From the NCBI RefSeq assembly GCF_003854275.1, contig NZ_QTQP01000001.1, forward strand, positions 1 to 64,000: a stretch of DNA of 64,000 bases. Reading direction: 5' to 3'. Each line of letters begins with the position of its first letter. Within the stretch, counting starts at the first letter, position 1. The notes below the pieces were generated by a model, which worked only from the letters and a program-made list of their open reading frames with translations, was not told the DNA's origin and ran no database searches. This document shows positions 17,628-27,002 of this stretch, piece by piece. Position numbers and translations under genes: made by a program. Source of the stretch: Burkholderia sp. Bp8963 (lineage in GTDB: Bacteria > Pseudomonadota > Gammaproteobacteria > Burkholderiales > Burkholderiaceae).

Positions 17628-18551
17628 TCAACGGATCACGAACGCATCCGGATACGCGGTAGCCTGCGCGGTCTCCTGCACACACGCCTTCGCGATATCG
17701 AGCACGTCGCCAACCGCCGGGTTGTCCTTCAGCGCATGCTGGTGCACGAGATAGAAGTTGAACCACTGGCTCGAATCGAACGCGCGCGCGACCAGTTCGC
17801 GGTTTGCGCAAAGGTCAGCCGCGGTCAGCGCATTGAGCAGGCTCACGCCACCGGTGAGCCGGATCACCTCGCCGAGCGAACTCATGCTGACGCGCAATTC
17901 GTAGCCGACCCGGCGCCGGTCGCTCGAATCGTCGTAGACGAGGTGATCGGACTGGATCGGCTTGATGTATTGCTGGTCCGCGAGATCGGCGTAAGTCAGC
18001 AGCTTGCGCGCGGCAAGCCGGTTCTTGCGCGTGAGCAGCGCGACCATCTTCGCGCCGAACACCGGCGTGAAGATCAGGCCCGGCTCATGAATCTCGTACG
18101 AGACGATCGCGAGATCGAGGCGGCCGCCTTCGACGTCCGAGATCAGGCGGCCGCTCGCGGCGACGTCTAGCGCGACGCCCGTGCCCGAATGCGCGTGCGC
18201 ATACTGCTGCGCGAGCCGCGGGCCGAAGCGGTGGCACAGCCCCGGCGCGCAGCCGATGCGCAGCGACGCGACACCGCTTTCCTGCAGCAGTGAAATCTCT
18301 TCCTCGATGCGGTTCAGCCGGTCGAGCAGCTGCACGGCCTCGTCGAGCATGTAGCGTCCGGCCGGCGAGATCTGCAGCCGCTGGTTCTCGCGCGCGAACA
18401 GCCGGATGCGCAGGCTCTCCTCGAGCCGCGCGAGCGCGTGGCTCACGGCCGACTGCGTCATGCCGAGCTGCACCGCCGCCTGACGCGTGGAGCCGGCCGT
18501 GGCGATTGCGTGAAAGATCTCGATGTCGCGCAGACTGAAGTCGGTCCGCAT
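17628..18551 (-). CDS. LysR-family regulator, divergent from an amino-acid operon
   Basis: A 307-residue LysR regulator. The N-terminal winged helix reads FSLRDIEIFHAIATAGSTRQ, then AAVQLGMTQSAVSHALARLE; the C-terminal substrate-binding domain follows from about residue 90. ATG at 18551 is preceded by GGCGGGAGCGA; a TTG 15 bases upstream is less likely. It is transcribed away from the ABC transporter/aminotransferase/CoA-transferase/thiolase operon, with which it shares a 216-base control region. This is the classic geometry of a LysR activator responding to an operon substrate or intermediate. Confidence 0.9.
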   Translation of the reverse strand: MRTDFSLRDIEIFHAIATAGSTRQAAVQLGMTQSAVSHALARLEESLRIRLFARENQRLQISPAGRYMLDEAVQLLDRLNRIEEEISLLQESGVASLRIGCAPGLCHRFGPRLAQQYAHAHSGTGVALDVAASGRLISDVEGGRLDLAIVSYEIHEPGLIFTPVFGAKMVALLTRKNRLAARKLLTYADLADQQYIKPIQSDHLVYDDSSDRRRVGYELRVSMSSLGEVIRLTGGVSLLNALTAADLCANRELVARAFDSSQWFNFYLVHQHALKDNPAVGDVLDIAKACVQETAQATAYPDAFVIR

Positions 18552-18565
18552 GTTCGCTCCCGCCA

Positions 18566-18587
18566 ATCAATTGATCAAAAAAGATCA
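18566..18587. promoter_or_regulatory. LysR binding-site candidate
   Basis: Two overlapping dyads lie 15-36 bases upstream of the LysR start: ATCAATTGAT (18566-18575) and TGATC-AAAAAA-GATCA (18572-18587). They sit in an AT-rich island (about 18560-18615) inside otherwise GC-rich DNA. The position, overlapping the likely LysR promoter, fits an autoregulatory and activating site for the divergent operon. The ABC permease start codon is a further 180 bases away. Confidence 0.5.
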
Positions 18588-18767
18588 TATATTGACCGAA
18601 AAATAATTCAAAGCGAGACTGCAAGCCAGTCAAACAACGCGCCGGTTCATTCTGCTGCAAGCCTCGCGGCCTGCAGCGGGGTGATGAATCAAATCGGTCA
18701 CTCAACATACGGAGACACCCCTCAGCGCCGTTTCGCCCGCTGGCGATGCGCGCTGCCCGGTCATGCC

Positions 18768-19430
18768 ATGTTCGATTTCCAACTCGTTCTCAAGTACTTG
18801 CCGATGCTGTTCCAGGCGGCCGGGGTGACGGTGCAGCTGACGCTGCTCGCCACCGTGTTCGGCCTCGCGATCGGCCTCGGCGCCGCGCTCGGCAAGCTGT
18901 CGCGGCATCGCGCGCTGCGCGATGCGATGAGCGCGTATATCTGGCTGATCCGCTCGACGCCGCTGCTCGTGCAGCTCTTCATCATCTATTTCGGTCTGCC
19001 GCAGTTCGGGATCGAGCTGTCGCCGTTCACGTCCGGCGTGATCGGGCTCGCGCTCAACGTCGGTGCGTACAACGCGGAGACGATCCGCGCGGGGATCCTC
19101 GCGATTCCGCACGGGCAGATCGAAGCGTCGCGTTCGCTCGGCTTCGGCGCCGCGCGCACGATGCGCCTCGTCTTGCTGCCGCAGGCGCTGAAGCTGATCG
19201 TGCCGCCGCTCGGCAACAACCTGATCATCCTCACCAAGGACACGTCGCTCGTATCGACGATCACGCTCGCGGAGCTGTTCATGCGCACGCAGCAGCTCGT
19301 CGGCGCGACCTTCAAGCCTTTCGAACTCTACTTTGCCTGCGCCATGATCTATGCGTTGCTGACGACCGGAACGAGCCTGCTGCTGCGCCAGATGGAACAG
19401 CGCCTGATCCTGAAGGGAGGCCGCGCATGA
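18768..19430 (+). CDS. Amino-acid ABC transporter permease (HisMQ type)
   Basis: A 220-residue polar-amino-acid permease. It has an N-terminal membrane helix ([19 protein letters not shown]), the signature block [20 protein letters not shown], and the EAA-type coupling loop [20 protein letters not shown]. The start at 18768 ([12 protein letters not shown]) matches the family; the upstream ribosome-binding site is weak. It would form a homodimer, since no second permease gene is present. First gene of the operon; its stop overlaps the ATPase start as ATGA. Confidence 0.92.
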   Translation: MFDFQLVLKYLPMLFQAAGVTVQLTLLATVFGLAIGLGAALGKLSRHRALRDAMSAYIWLIRSTPLLVQLFIIYFGLPQFGIELSPFTSGVIGLALNVGAYNAETIRAGILAIPHGQIEASRSLGFGAARTMRLVLLPQALKLIVPPLGNNLIILTKDTSLVSTITLAELFMRTQQLVGATFKPFELYFACAMIYALLTTGTSLLLRQMEQRLILKGGRA

Positions 19431-20188
19431 ACCGGCCGGAACCGCAGATCGCGCTGCGCGACATTCACAAGACCTACGGGGCGCTCGACGTGCTCAAGGG
19501 CATTTCGCTCGACGTGCACAAGGGCGAGGTGGTCGTGCTGATCGGCCCGAGCGGCTCGGGCAAGAGCACGTTGCTGCGCTGCGTGAACCATCTGGAAACG
19601 CCGACGCGCGGCGAGGTTCGGGTGCTCGGCAGCCTCGTCAACGACCCGCGCCGCAGCCACCACGCGCAGGAGTGCTACCTGAACGCGATGCGCATGAAGG
19701 TCGGCATGGTGTTCCAGCATTTCAACCTGTTTCCGCACCTGACGGTGCTCGAGAACCTGACACTCGCGCCGATGCAGCTGCTCGGGATGGGCGCGGCGCA
19801 GGCGCGCGACGAAGCGCGCGCGCTGCTCGACAAGGTCGGCGTGCTCGACAAGCAGCACGTGTACCCCGGCAACCTGTCCGGTGGCCAGAAGCAGCGCGTC
19901 GCGATCGCGCGGGCGCTCGCGCTGAAGCCCGACGCGATGCTGTTCGACGAACCGACGTCGGCGCTCGACCCGGAGATGGTCGGCGGCGTGCTCGCGGTGA
20001 TGGAGCGGCTCGCGAAGGCCGGCATGACGATGATGATCGTCACGCATGAAATGCGCTTCGCGGAGCGCGTCGCGGACCGCGTCGTGTTCATGGCGGACGG
20101 CCGCGTGGTCGAGGCCGGCCGGCCGTCGGAGATCTTCCACCAGCCGTCGCACGAGCGTACGCAGGCGTTTCTCGCCGACATCCGCTGA
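19427..20188 (+). CDS. Amino-acid ABC transporter ATP-binding protein
   Basis: A 253-residue GlnQ/HisP-type ATPase. Walker [11 protein letters not shown]-loop [14 protein letters not shown], signature [17 protein letters not shown], Walker [17 protein letters not shown] and the H-loop IVTHEM are all intact. It powers import by the adjacent permease, working with the periplasmic binding protein at the end of the operon. It is translationally coupled to the permease, and the aminotransferase follows after 42 bases with an AAAGGA ribosome-binding site. Confidence 0.94.
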   Translation: MNRPEPQIALRDIHKTYGALDVLKGISLDVHKGEVVVLIGPSGSGKSTLLRCVNHLETPTRGEVRVLGSLVNDPRRSHHAQECYLNAMRMKVGMVFQHFNLFPHLTVLENLTLAPMQLLGMGAAQARDEARALLDKVGVLDKQHVYPGNLSGGQKQRVAIARALALKPDAMLFDEPTSALDPEMVGGVLAVMERLAKAGMTMMIVTHEMRFAERVADRVVFMADGRVVEAGRPSEIFHQPSHERTQAFLADIR

Positions 20189-20230
20189 GCGCGGCATCGC
20201 ATTCACGAATACACCAAGCAAAGGACGTCA

Positions 20231-21544
20231 ATGAGCGACTATCTCTTCTATCAGTCCGCCGTGCAACTGCCGACCGTCGCGCGGGCCGAGGGCATCTACG
20301 CGTGGGATACCGACGGCAGGCGCTATATCGACGCGTGCTCCGGCGCGATCGTCGCGCAGCTCGGGCACGGGCATCCGGCGATCCGCGATGCGATGCTCGC
20401 GCAGCTCGACAAGGTCGCGTTCGCGTATCGCACCCAGTTCGAGAACCAGCCGGCGCTCGACCTCGCCGAGAAGCTGATCGGCCTCGTCGGCGGGCGTTTC
20501 GACCGCGTGTTCTTCTCGAGCGGCGGCTCGGAATCGGTCGAGTCGGCGCTCAAGCTCGCGCGCCAGTACTGGGTCTGCAAAGGCGAGCCGCAGCGCAATG
20601 TGTTCATTGCACGTAAGCCGTCGTATCACGGCTCGACGATGGGCGCGCTCGCGATGACGAGCTACACGCCGCTCACGCAGCCGTTCCAGCCGATGTTCCA
20701 GCTTTATCCGAAGGTCGCGTCGCCGACGCAGTACCGTGTGCCGGAAGGCAAGAGCGCCGAGCAGCATGCGCTCGACTGCGCGGACGAGCTCGAAGCCGCG
20801 ATCCTTGACGCGGGCGCCCACCACGTCGCCGCGTTCGTCGCGGAGCCGATCGGCGGCGCGAGCACGGGCGCGGAAGTGCCGCACGATGCGTACTTCGCGC
20901 GCATCCGCGAGATCTGCTCGCGGCACGGGATCCTGCTGATCCTCGACGAAGTGATGACGGGCGTGGGCCGCACGGGGCGCTGGTTCGGCTTCCAGCACTG
21001 GGACGTCGAGGCCGACATCCTGTGTCTCGCGAAAGGGCTCGGCGCCGGCTACTACCCGACGTCCGCGATCGTCACGCGTGCGGAGCTGACCGATCCGATC
21101 CTCGCGGCGGGCGGGTTCCAGCACGGCTATACGTACGCGGGCAATCCGCTCGCGAGCGCGACGGCGCTCGCGGTGATCGACGTGATCGAGCGTGAAAGGC
21201 TGGTCGACCACGCGGCGTCGACGGGCGCCTATCTGCGCAGCCAGCTCGAGCAGCTCGCCGCGCAGCACGACTTCATCGGTGACGTGCGCGGCCGCGGTTT
21301 CCTGCTGGCGATCGAGTACGTGGCCGACCGCGCGGCGAAGACGCCGTTCGACCCGTCGCTGAAGTTCGGCGAGCAGGTGACGCGCGTCGCCCGCGAGCAC
21401 GGCGTGATCATCTATCCGCGCAAGTCGCTGATGGGCGAGACGGGCGACCACACGCTGATCGCGCCGCCGCTGATCACCACGCGCGCACAGTGCGACGAGA
21501 TCGTCGGGCGGCTCGACGAAGCGTTCCGCGCGGTGGCGCGTTGA
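20231..21544 (+). CDS. Class III (omega/beta) aminotransferase
   Basis: A 437-residue PLP-dependent class III aminotransferase. The PLP Schiff-base lysine is Lys268 (LCLAKGLGAGYYP), and the cofactor-binding aspartate is Asp239 (LILDEVMTGVGRTG). The phosphate-binding SSGGSESVESALKLAR block and the YHGSTMGAL segment are typical. The family works on omega- or beta-amino groups with pyruvate or 2-oxoglutarate as acceptor. Because CoA-transferase and thiolase genes follow directly, a beta-amino acid giving a 3-oxo acid is the most economical substrate. No aldehyde dehydrogenase, which an omega-amino substrate would need, is present in the operon. Confidence 0.87.
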   Translation: MSDYLFYQSAVQLPTVARAEGIYAWDTDGRRYIDACSGAIVAQLGHGHPAIRDAMLAQLDKVAFAYRTQFENQPALDLAEKLIGLVGGRFDRVFFSSGGSESVESALKLARQYWVCKGEPQRNVFIARKPSYHGSTMGALAMTSYTPLTQPFQPMFQLYPKVASPTQYRVPEGKSAEQHALDCADELEAAILDAGAHHVAAFVAEPIGGASTGAEVPHDAYFARIREICSRHGILLILDEVMTGVGRTGRWFGFQHWDVEADILCLAKGLGAGYYPTSAIVTRAELTDPILAAGGFQHGYTYAGNPLASATALAVIDVIERERLVDHAASTGAYLRSQLEQLAAQHDFIGDVRGRGFLLAIEYVADRAAKTPFDPSLKFGEQVTRVAREHGVIIYPRKSLMGETGDHTLIAPPLITTRAQCDEIVGRLDEAFRAVAR

Positions 21545-21555
21545 GGCGGGCGGCG

Positions 21556-22236
21556 ATGAGCAAACGCATGCAACTGGCCGACGCGATCGCGCCGATTCCC
21601 GACGGCGCGTCGATCATGGTCGGCGGCTTCGGATCGCCGGGCACGCCGTTTTCGCTGCTCGCGGAGCTGAAGCGGCAACGCAAGCGCGATCTGACGATCA
21701 TCAAGAACGACGCGAATCAGGACGGCTATGGCGTATCGCGGCTGATCGAAGCGGGTGTCGTGAGCCGGCTGCTGACCACGCATCTCGGGCTGAGCGGCCC
21801 TGCGCGGCGTGCGCACCTGGCCGGCACGCTGCAGGTCGAGTTCTTCTCGCAGGGACTGTTCGCGGAGCGGATCCGCTGTGCGGGCGTCGGGCTGCCGGGC
21901 GTGGTCACCGATATCGAGCTGCCGCCGGAACTGGGCGCGTCGCGCGAGCCGATCTCGGTCGGCGGCCGCACGCTGTATTTCGAACCGGCGCTGCGTGCGG
22001 ACTTCGCGCTGCTGTGCGCGGATCGCGCCGACGCATACGGCAACCTCAGCTACCGCGGCGCCGCGCGCAACTTCTCGCCGCTGATGGCGATGGCGGCCGA
22101 TCGCGTGCTGGTCGAAACGCGCACGATCGACGACGCGCCGCTCGGCCCCGACAGCGTGCATACGCCGGGCATCCACGTGCATGCCTTGATCCAGATTGAC
22201 GGAGACCTCGATGAATACCGGCCCATCCTGCGCTGA
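21556..22236 (+). CDS. 3-oxoacid CoA-transferase subunit A
   Basis: A 226-residue alpha subunit of a family I CoA-transferase. It has the glycine-rich N-terminal motif DGASIMVGGFGSPGTPFSLL, TIIKNDANQDGYGVSRLIEA, and the later FSPLMAMAADRVLVE block. With subunit B it transfers CoA from succinyl- or acetyl-CoA to a 3-oxo acid. The start at 21556 lies 12 bases after the aminotransferase stop with a GGCGGGCGG leader. It overlaps subunit B by 26 bases, an arrangement seen in AtoDA/PcaIJ-like pairs. The acyl specificity cannot be read off. Confidence 0.9.
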   Translation: MSKRMQLADAIAPIPDGASIMVGGFGSPGTPFSLLAELKRQRKRDLTIIKNDANQDGYGVSRLIEAGVVSRLLTTHLGLSGPARRAHLAGTLQVEFFSQGLFAERIRCAGVGLPGVVTDIELPPELGASREPISVGGRTLYFEPALRADFALLCADRADAYGNLSYRGAARNFSPLMAMAADRVLVETRTIDDAPLGPDSVHTPGIHVHALIQIDGDLDEYRPILR

Positions 22237-22873
22237 CCCGCGCCATGTGATCGCGCGGCGCGCCGCACGCGAAGTCGCGCGCGGCCAGCTGATCAACCTC
22301 GGCATCGGGCTGCCGACGCTGATTCCTTCGTTTCTCGACGATCCGTCGGCCGCGTGGATCCACTCGGAAAACGGCATCGTCGGCGTCGGCGCGCTCGCGC
22401 GTCCGGACGATCTCGACAGCCAGCTGATCGATGCGGGCGGCGGCTACGTGTCGGTCGTGCCGGGCGGCGCGATCGTCGACAGCGCCGCATCGTTCGGGAT
22501 GATCCGGCGCGGGCTGATCGACATCACGTTTCTCGGCGCGCTGCAGGTGTCCGCGCATGGCGATCTCGCGAACTGGCTCGTGCCCGGCAGCCTCGTCGCC
22601 GGCATCGGCGGCGGCGCGGAACTCGCGCAGAAGGCGCGCCGCGTGATCGTCACGATGCCGCATGTCGACAAGAACGGCCGGCCGAAGATCGTCGCGCGTT
22701 GCACGCTGCCGCTCACCGCGCGGCGGCGGGTCGCGACGATCATCACCGAGCATGCGGTGTTCGCGTGCGGCGACGACGGGCTGCGGCTCGTCGAGCGTCT
22801 CGGTGCGCTGAGCGTCGCGGAGTTGCGCACCGTCACCGAAGCCGATTTCACGGTCGAGGAGGGGGCAGCATGA
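22211..22873 (+). CDS. 3-oxoacid CoA-transferase subunit B
   Basis: A 220-residue beta subunit. The catalytic glutamate is Glu53 in the family SENG motif ([12 protein letters not shown]), preceded by [12 protein letters not shown] and followed by [17 protein letters not shown]. This glutamate forms the acyl-CoA ester intermediate. GGAG lies ahead of the ATG at 22211. The stop overlaps the thiolase ATG (ATGA), so subunits and thiolase are made in a coupled series. The likely substrate is the 3-oxo acid produced by the upstream aminotransferase. Confidence 0.92.
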   Translation: MNTGPSCADPRHVIARRAAREVARGQLINLGIGLPTLIPSFLDDPSAAWIHSENGIVGVGALARPDDLDSQLIDAGGGYVSVVPGGAIVDSAASFGMIRRGLIDITFLGALQVSAHGDLANWLVPGSLVAGIGGGAELAQKARRVIVTMPHVDKNGRPKIVARCTLPLTARRRVATIITEHAVFACGDDGLRLVERLGALSVAELRTVTEADFTVEEGAA

Positions 22874-24069
22874 CGCATACGCCACGCCAGGCATGGATCG
22901 TCGGCTACGCACGCACGCCCATCGGCCGCGCGTTTCGCGGCGCGTTCAACGATACGACGGCGCCGACGCTCGCGGCGTTGTCGCTGCAGGCAACGGTGAC
23001 GCGCAGCGGCATCGATCCCGAACGCATCGACGACGTGATCCTCGGCTGCGCGCTGCCGGAAGGCACGCAGTACTACAACATCGGGCGGCTCGCCGCGCTC
23101 GCGGCCGGCCTGCCCGTGACGACGCCGGGCATGACCGTCGACCGGCAATGCTCGTCGGGGCTGATGTCGATCGCGCTCGCGTCGGCGCGCATCGCCGGTG
23201 GCGAAGCGGACGCGATTCTCGCGGGCGGCGTCGAGTCGATCAGCCTCGTGCAGAACGCGCACATGAATCGGCATCGCCAGCAGGATGCGCTGCTGCTCGA
23301 ACGGAATCCGGATGCATACCTGCCGATGGTCGACACGGCCGACATCGTCGCGCACCGCTACCGCGTGTCGCGCCGCGCGCAGGACGACTACGCGGCGCTC
23401 AGCCAGCAACGCGCCGCGCGTGCGGCGCAGGCGGGGCTGCTGCACGACGAGATCGTCGCGGTGGACGTGCGCAAGCTCGAGCACGACAAGGCCAGCGGCG
23501 CCAGCACGCCGCGCGCGCTGCGCGTGGCGGCCGATGAATGCGGGCGGCCGGGCACGACCGCCGATGCGCTGGCCGTGCTCGACCCGGTGCGCGACGGCGG
23601 CACCGTGACGGCCGGCAACGCATGCGCGCTGGCGGACGGCTCGGCAGCCTGCGCGGTGGTGTCCGACGCGATGCTGCACACGCTCGCGACGCCGCCGCTC
23701 GGGCGGATGGTCGCGTGCACGGTCGCGGGCTGCCGGCCCGACGAGATGGGCGTCGGGCCCGTGCCGGCCGTGCGCCGGCTGCTCGAACGTACGGGGCTGT
23801 CGGTTGCGGATATCGGCCTCTGGGAGCTGAACGAGGCGTTTGCGTCGCAGGTCGTGCATTGCGTGGACGCGCTCGCGCTGTCGTACGAAACGGTGAACGT
23901 CAACGGCGGCAGCATCGCGCTCGGCCATCCGTACGGGATGACCGGCACACGCATGGTCGGCCACGCGCTGCTCGAAGGGGCGCGCCGCGGCGTCACGCAC
24001 GTCGTCGTGACGATGTGCATCGGCGGCGGGCAGGGCGCGGCGGCGCTGTTCGAGGTCGCCCGGCCGTAA
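22870..24069 (+). CDS. Thiolase (acetyl-CoA acyltransferase)
   Basis: A 399-residue thiolase. The nucleophile is Cys94 in [16 protein letters not shown], the histidine lies in [17 protein letters not shown], and the second cysteine in [12 protein letters not shown]. All three catalytic residues are present, so it should be a degradative or biosynthetic thiolase rather than an SCP2-like protein. In this operon it would cleave the 3-oxoacyl-CoA made by the CoA-transferase to acetyl-CoA and a shortened acyl-CoA. Translationally coupled to subunit B. Confidence 0.93.
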   Translation: MTHTPRQAWIVGYARTPIGRAFRGAFNDTTAPTLAALSLQATVTRSGIDPERIDDVILGCALPEGTQYYNIGRLAALAAGLPVTTPGMTVDRQCSSGLMSIALASARIAGGEADAILAGGVESISLVQNAHMNRHRQQDALLLERNPDAYLPMVDTADIVAHRYRVSRRAQDDYAALSQQRAARAAQAGLLHDEIVAVDVRKLEHDKASGASTPRALRVAADECGRPGTTADALAVLDPVRDGGTVTAGNACALADGSAACAVVSDAMLHTLATPPLGRMVACTVAGCRPDEMGVGPVPAVRRLLERTGLSVADIGLWELNEAFASQVVHCVDALALSYETVNVNGGSIALGHPYGMTGTRMVGHALLEGARRGVTHVVVTMCIGGGQGAAALFEVARP

Positions 24070-24140
24070 CGCGCAAGCGATTTCCTCACGTCGAACGGCG
24101 CAGGCCGTTCGATTCACGAAGACTACTCTGGAGACTGACG

Positions 24141-24914
24141 ATGACCTTGCTGCAACGACTGACTTTCGCTTTCTGCGCGGCGCTGATCGGCACCGCGAGC
24201 GTGGCGGCCCATGCCGACGATCTCGACAAGGTGAAGCAGACCGGCAACCTGACGTTCGCGCTGACCGGCAAGTACCCGCCGTTCAGCTTCATCGACGAAT
24301 CCGGCAAGCTGAACGGCTTCGACGTCGACATCGGCAACCGGATCGCGGGCCGACTCGGCGCGAAGCCGGTGCCGGTGATGACCGCATGGGACGGCATTGT
24401 CGGCGGGCTGCTGGCCGGCAAATACGACGCGATCATCGGCAGCCTCGCGATCACCGACGAGCGGCTGAAGGCGGTCGACTTTTCGCAGACCTACTACCGC
24501 TCGGGTGCGCAGCTGTTCGTGCCGAAGGGCAGCAGCGTGCAGGGCATCGACCAGCTGAAGGGCAAGGTGGTCGGCGTCACGCTCGGCGAAACCTACGAGG
24601 CGTGGCTGCGCAAGAACCGGCCGGACGTGCAGGTGAAGACTTACAAGGGGCTGCCGGACATCCTGATCGATCTGCAGAACCGCCGGATCGAAGGGTTCGT
24701 GACGGACCGCATCGCGGGCATCCTGACGATCCGCGAGAAGAACATCGACGCGAAGCCGGCCGGGCCGCTGCTGTATCCGGAGAAGATGGGCATTGCGGTG
24801 CGCAAGGACAGCCCGAAGCTGCGCGAAGCGATCAATGCAGCGCTCGATACGCTGTTCAAGGACGGCGAGTATGGCGCGATCAGCAAGAAATGGCTCGGTG
24901 AGGACGTGCGCTGA
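24141..24914 (+). CDS. Periplasmic amino-acid-binding protein of the ABC importer
   Basis: A 257-residue family 3 solute-binding protein. A Sec signal peptide ends at ...SVAAHA. The mature domain begins DDLDKVKQTGNLTFALTGKY and contains FSFIDESGKLNGFDVDIGN, the family 3 signature. The conserved arginine and aspartate that bind the alpha-amino/carboxylate of ligands appear to lie in ITDERLKAVDFSQTY and later segments. GGAG precedes the start. Last gene of the operon, 71 bases after the thiolase. It indicates that the pathway starts with an imported amino acid. Confidence 0.93.
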   Translation: MTLLQRLTFAFCAALIGTASVAAHADDLDKVKQTGNLTFALTGKYPPFSFIDESGKLNGFDVDIGNRIAGRLGAKPVPVMTAWDGIVGGLLAGKYDAIIGSLAITDERLKAVDFSQTYYRSGAQLFVPKGSSVQGIDQLKGKVVGVTLGETYEAWLRKNRPDVQVKTYKGLPDILIDLQNRRIEGFVTDRIAGILTIREKNIDAKPAGPLLYPEKMGIAVRKDSPKLREAINAALDTLFKDGEYGAISKKWLGEDVR

Positions 24915-25126
24915 GCGCAGGCGGGCGGGGCGGACGCGTCAGCGCCCTGTCGCGGCAGTCGAACGAAGCGCCAGGCCGGGCAGAAAATCGGGCAGCAAAT
25001 CGCGCAGCGAATCGAACAGCACGAGCCACGCCGGCGACTCGCCCGCCCGGCGCGGAAGGATCACGTCACGCGATACGCAGTCCGTAGCAACTGGCGTGAA
25101 CCCATATCGCCACGGGCCATGTGCCG

Positions 25127-25297
25127 TCAACCTGAGGCCTGCGCAGCACTGACCTGCGGCGCGACGGTAGCGTCCTTGGGCTGCGCATCGGGCGCGGCGG
25201 GCATGGTGGAAGGCGCGACGGCGTGCTGGATCGTCGGCACGACCATCGTCGGAAACAGGGCCGCCAGCGCGACCCAGATAATGACGCCGAAAACCAT
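25127..25297 (-). CDS. Small single-pass membrane protein (56 aa)
   Basis: A 56-codon frame. It starts with an 18-22 residue hydrophobic helix (MVFGVIIWVALAALFPTMVV) followed by a Pro/Ala-rich tail (APSTMPAAPDAQPKDATVAP). A strong ribosome-binding site (CGGGAGACAGCT) precedes the ATG. The amino-acid layout looks like a real small inner-membrane protein with a periplasmic or cytoplasmic low-complexity tail. No family was recognised. It stands alone between the ABC operon and a small hypothetical gene on the other strand. Confidence 0.6.
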   Translation of the reverse strand: MVFGVIIWVALAALFPTMVVPTIQHAVAPSTMPAAPDAQPKDATVAPQVSAAQASG

Positions 25298-25547
25298 AGC
25301 TGTCTCCCGAGTGTCGAGCGGATCGCACGCGCGCGCCGGCGCACGGTGCGCGCGTGCGGCCTGTCACCACTTTACGGCGCACCTTTGTGCAGGGGATTGA
25401 TCGACCTCAAGCGCGCTGCGTCACGCCGTTGCATCCGATGCGTCGATACGAGCACGATAGTCGTCAGATTTCCGTCAAATGCGTTGCCTACACTGTGCGG
25501 GCAGTGACGCAGGCAACGGCATGCGCATGAGCGGATCGGAGCACGCG

Positions 25548-25814
25548 ATGGCATGGGACGATGAGGACGAACGCGAGTTGCGCCATGTCGAGGCGATGAT
25601 CGACGCACTGTCGCGTGTCGACGCGCGCGAGTGCGCAACTGCGACGACGGCGGTGCTGCGGCCCGCGTACTGGCGTGCGCGGCTCGAGGCGATCGGCGGC
25701 CGGCTGCGGGCCGGCGGCCGCGCGGCGACCGTCGCGAAAACGTTGATCGCGCGTCTCGACGAACTCGAACGGCGACAGCCGAGCGATGGTGCGGGCAGAT
25801 ACGGAAAACGTTAG
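25548..25814 (+). CDS. Hypothetical acidic-to-basic small protein
   Basis: An 88-residue protein, unrecognised. The N-terminus is acidic (MAWDDEDERELRHVEAMIDA) and the centre is Ala/Arg-rich and probably helical (AVLRPAYWRARLEAIGGRLR). It ends in a charged tail. ATG at 25548 is preceded by GGAG; earlier in-frame ATGs at 25521 and 25527 have weaker signals. No domain, signal peptide or membrane segment is visible. Confidence 0.5.
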   Translation: MAWDDEDERELRHVEAMIDALSRVDARECATATTAVLRPAYWRARLEAIGGRLRAGGRAATVAKTLIARLDELERRQPSDGAGRYGKR

Positions 25815-26046
25815 CGACGCTAACGAAGCGTGACTGCAGCGCATGCGTCGCGCATTGGTCATATCGAATGCGGGATGCCGACATGACGCATGCCGCGCGA
25901 CAAGCACATCGATTGCCACCCGGCAGGTGTGGAAAGCCCGCATTCTTTTGCGCGCTGCACTCGGGTCACACTGCGTATCACGGTTCGCGCCGTCACTTTC
26001 GTGCCAGAAGGCGCGGCGCGCCATTCGTTACGAGGAGTTCACAGCA

Positions 26047-26379
26047 ATGCTGACCCCGCACGAATTGTCCACGCTGCTGCTGGTCGCGCAGGCGCCGCAG
26101 CATGTCGATCGATCCAGTCCCGATTTCGACGCGCTCGTCTCGCAGGAGTACGTTGAACTGGTCTCCGGCGCGCCAGGCGAAACACCGCGCCCGGCACTGA
26201 CGCCGCAGGGTTGTGGCCTGCTCGCACGCATCGGCGTCGATACGTCCCGTCACGCGTCGACGCGCACCCAGGGCGCGAACCGCGAAGTCCGCCGGCTCGC
26301 CGCACGTAGCGCCGCGCGCGAATGCGAAACGATTTCGCGTCGGTCCCCGCTTTACGCGAGCACGTTCCGCACCGCGTGA
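26047..26379 (+). CDS. Hypothetical protein with winged-helix-like N-terminus
   Basis: A 110-residue protein. MLTPHELSTLLLVAQAPQHV and LVSQEYVELVSG, then PALTPQGCGLLARIG, resemble the helix/wing order of small MarR- or PadR-like DNA-binding proteins, but the match is loose. The C-terminal third is Arg/Ala-rich and probably disordered. GAGGAG about nine bases upstream supports the start. The function is unknown; a small DNA-binding protein is the best guess. Confidence 0.5.
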   Translation: MLTPHELSTLLLVAQAPQHVDRSSPDFDALVSQEYVELVSGAPGETPRPALTPQGCGLLARIGVDTSRHASTRTQGANREVRRLAARSAARECETISRRSPLYASTFRTA

Positions 26380-26557
26380 CGCCGATCAACACACGTCTGC
26401 ACATTGGGTTTATGCTGCGTCGAAGCGCCCGGCGTGTCGTCTGACCGGGTGCCGAACCGGTCGCGCGGCGCGTGCTGCACACGCTTTTCCGCGCGCCAGG
26501 CCACGCCGCATGCCGTGCCTGTCTGCGACCTGCGGAATCCGGAGAAGGAGCACGACG

Positions 26558-26950
26558 ATGGCGCTCGACGAACAGCAATTGCAGACGCTGCATCGCAGGC
26601 TGAGCGAGGGCGAGCAGACGTTGCGCGCGGAAATCCGCGCGAGCGAGCACCAGCGCGCGTCCGAGTCGTACGCTGACCTGGCCGGCGCGGCGCCGGACGA
26701 AGGCGACGAGGCGAACGCCGATCTGTTCGTCGACGTCGATCATGCGCTGATCGGCATGAAGCTCGCGGAACTGCGCGCGATCGGCCGCGCATTGCAGCGG
26801 ATGCGCGACGGAACCTACGGCGACTGTGCGGACTGCGACGCGCCCGTCGGCTACGAACGCCTGCTGGCGCGGCCGATGGCCGAGCGGTGCGCGCATTGCC
26901 AGCAACTGCACGAACGGCGGTATGCGACGGGGACGCGCCCGTCGCTCTGA
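26558..26950 (+). CDS. DksA/TraR-family C4 zinc-finger protein
   Basis: A 130-residue DksA-like protein. An N-terminal coiled-coil arm (about residues 5-45, LQTLHRRLSEGEQTLRAEIR) is followed by the family block IGRALQRMRDGTYGDCADCD and the second zinc pair ERCAHCQ. All four cysteines are present. DksA-type proteins bind the RNA polymerase secondary channel and modulate promoters together with ppGpp. It is shorter than housekeeping DksA, so it is more likely an accessory paralogue. GGAGAAGGAG gives a strong ribosome-binding site. The oxidoreductase-patatin fusion starts 52 bases downstream in the same direction. Confidence 0.88.
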   Translation: MALDEQQLQTLHRRLSEGEQTLRAEIRASEHQRASESYADLAGAAPDEGDEANADLFVDVDHALIGMKLAELRAIGRALQRMRDGTYGDCADCDAPVGYERLLARPMAERCAHCQQLHERRYATGTRPSL

Positions 26951-27002
26951 CGCCGCGTACGGTTCGCGAACCGTGGCGAACCGCCGAAAAGCGGGGAACG
27001 CG

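Noticed and set aside
25815..26046. Possible gene between the two small hypothetical genes
   Set aside because: The available frames are short, change composition and have no ribosome-binding site; the GAGGAG here serves the gene at 26047.
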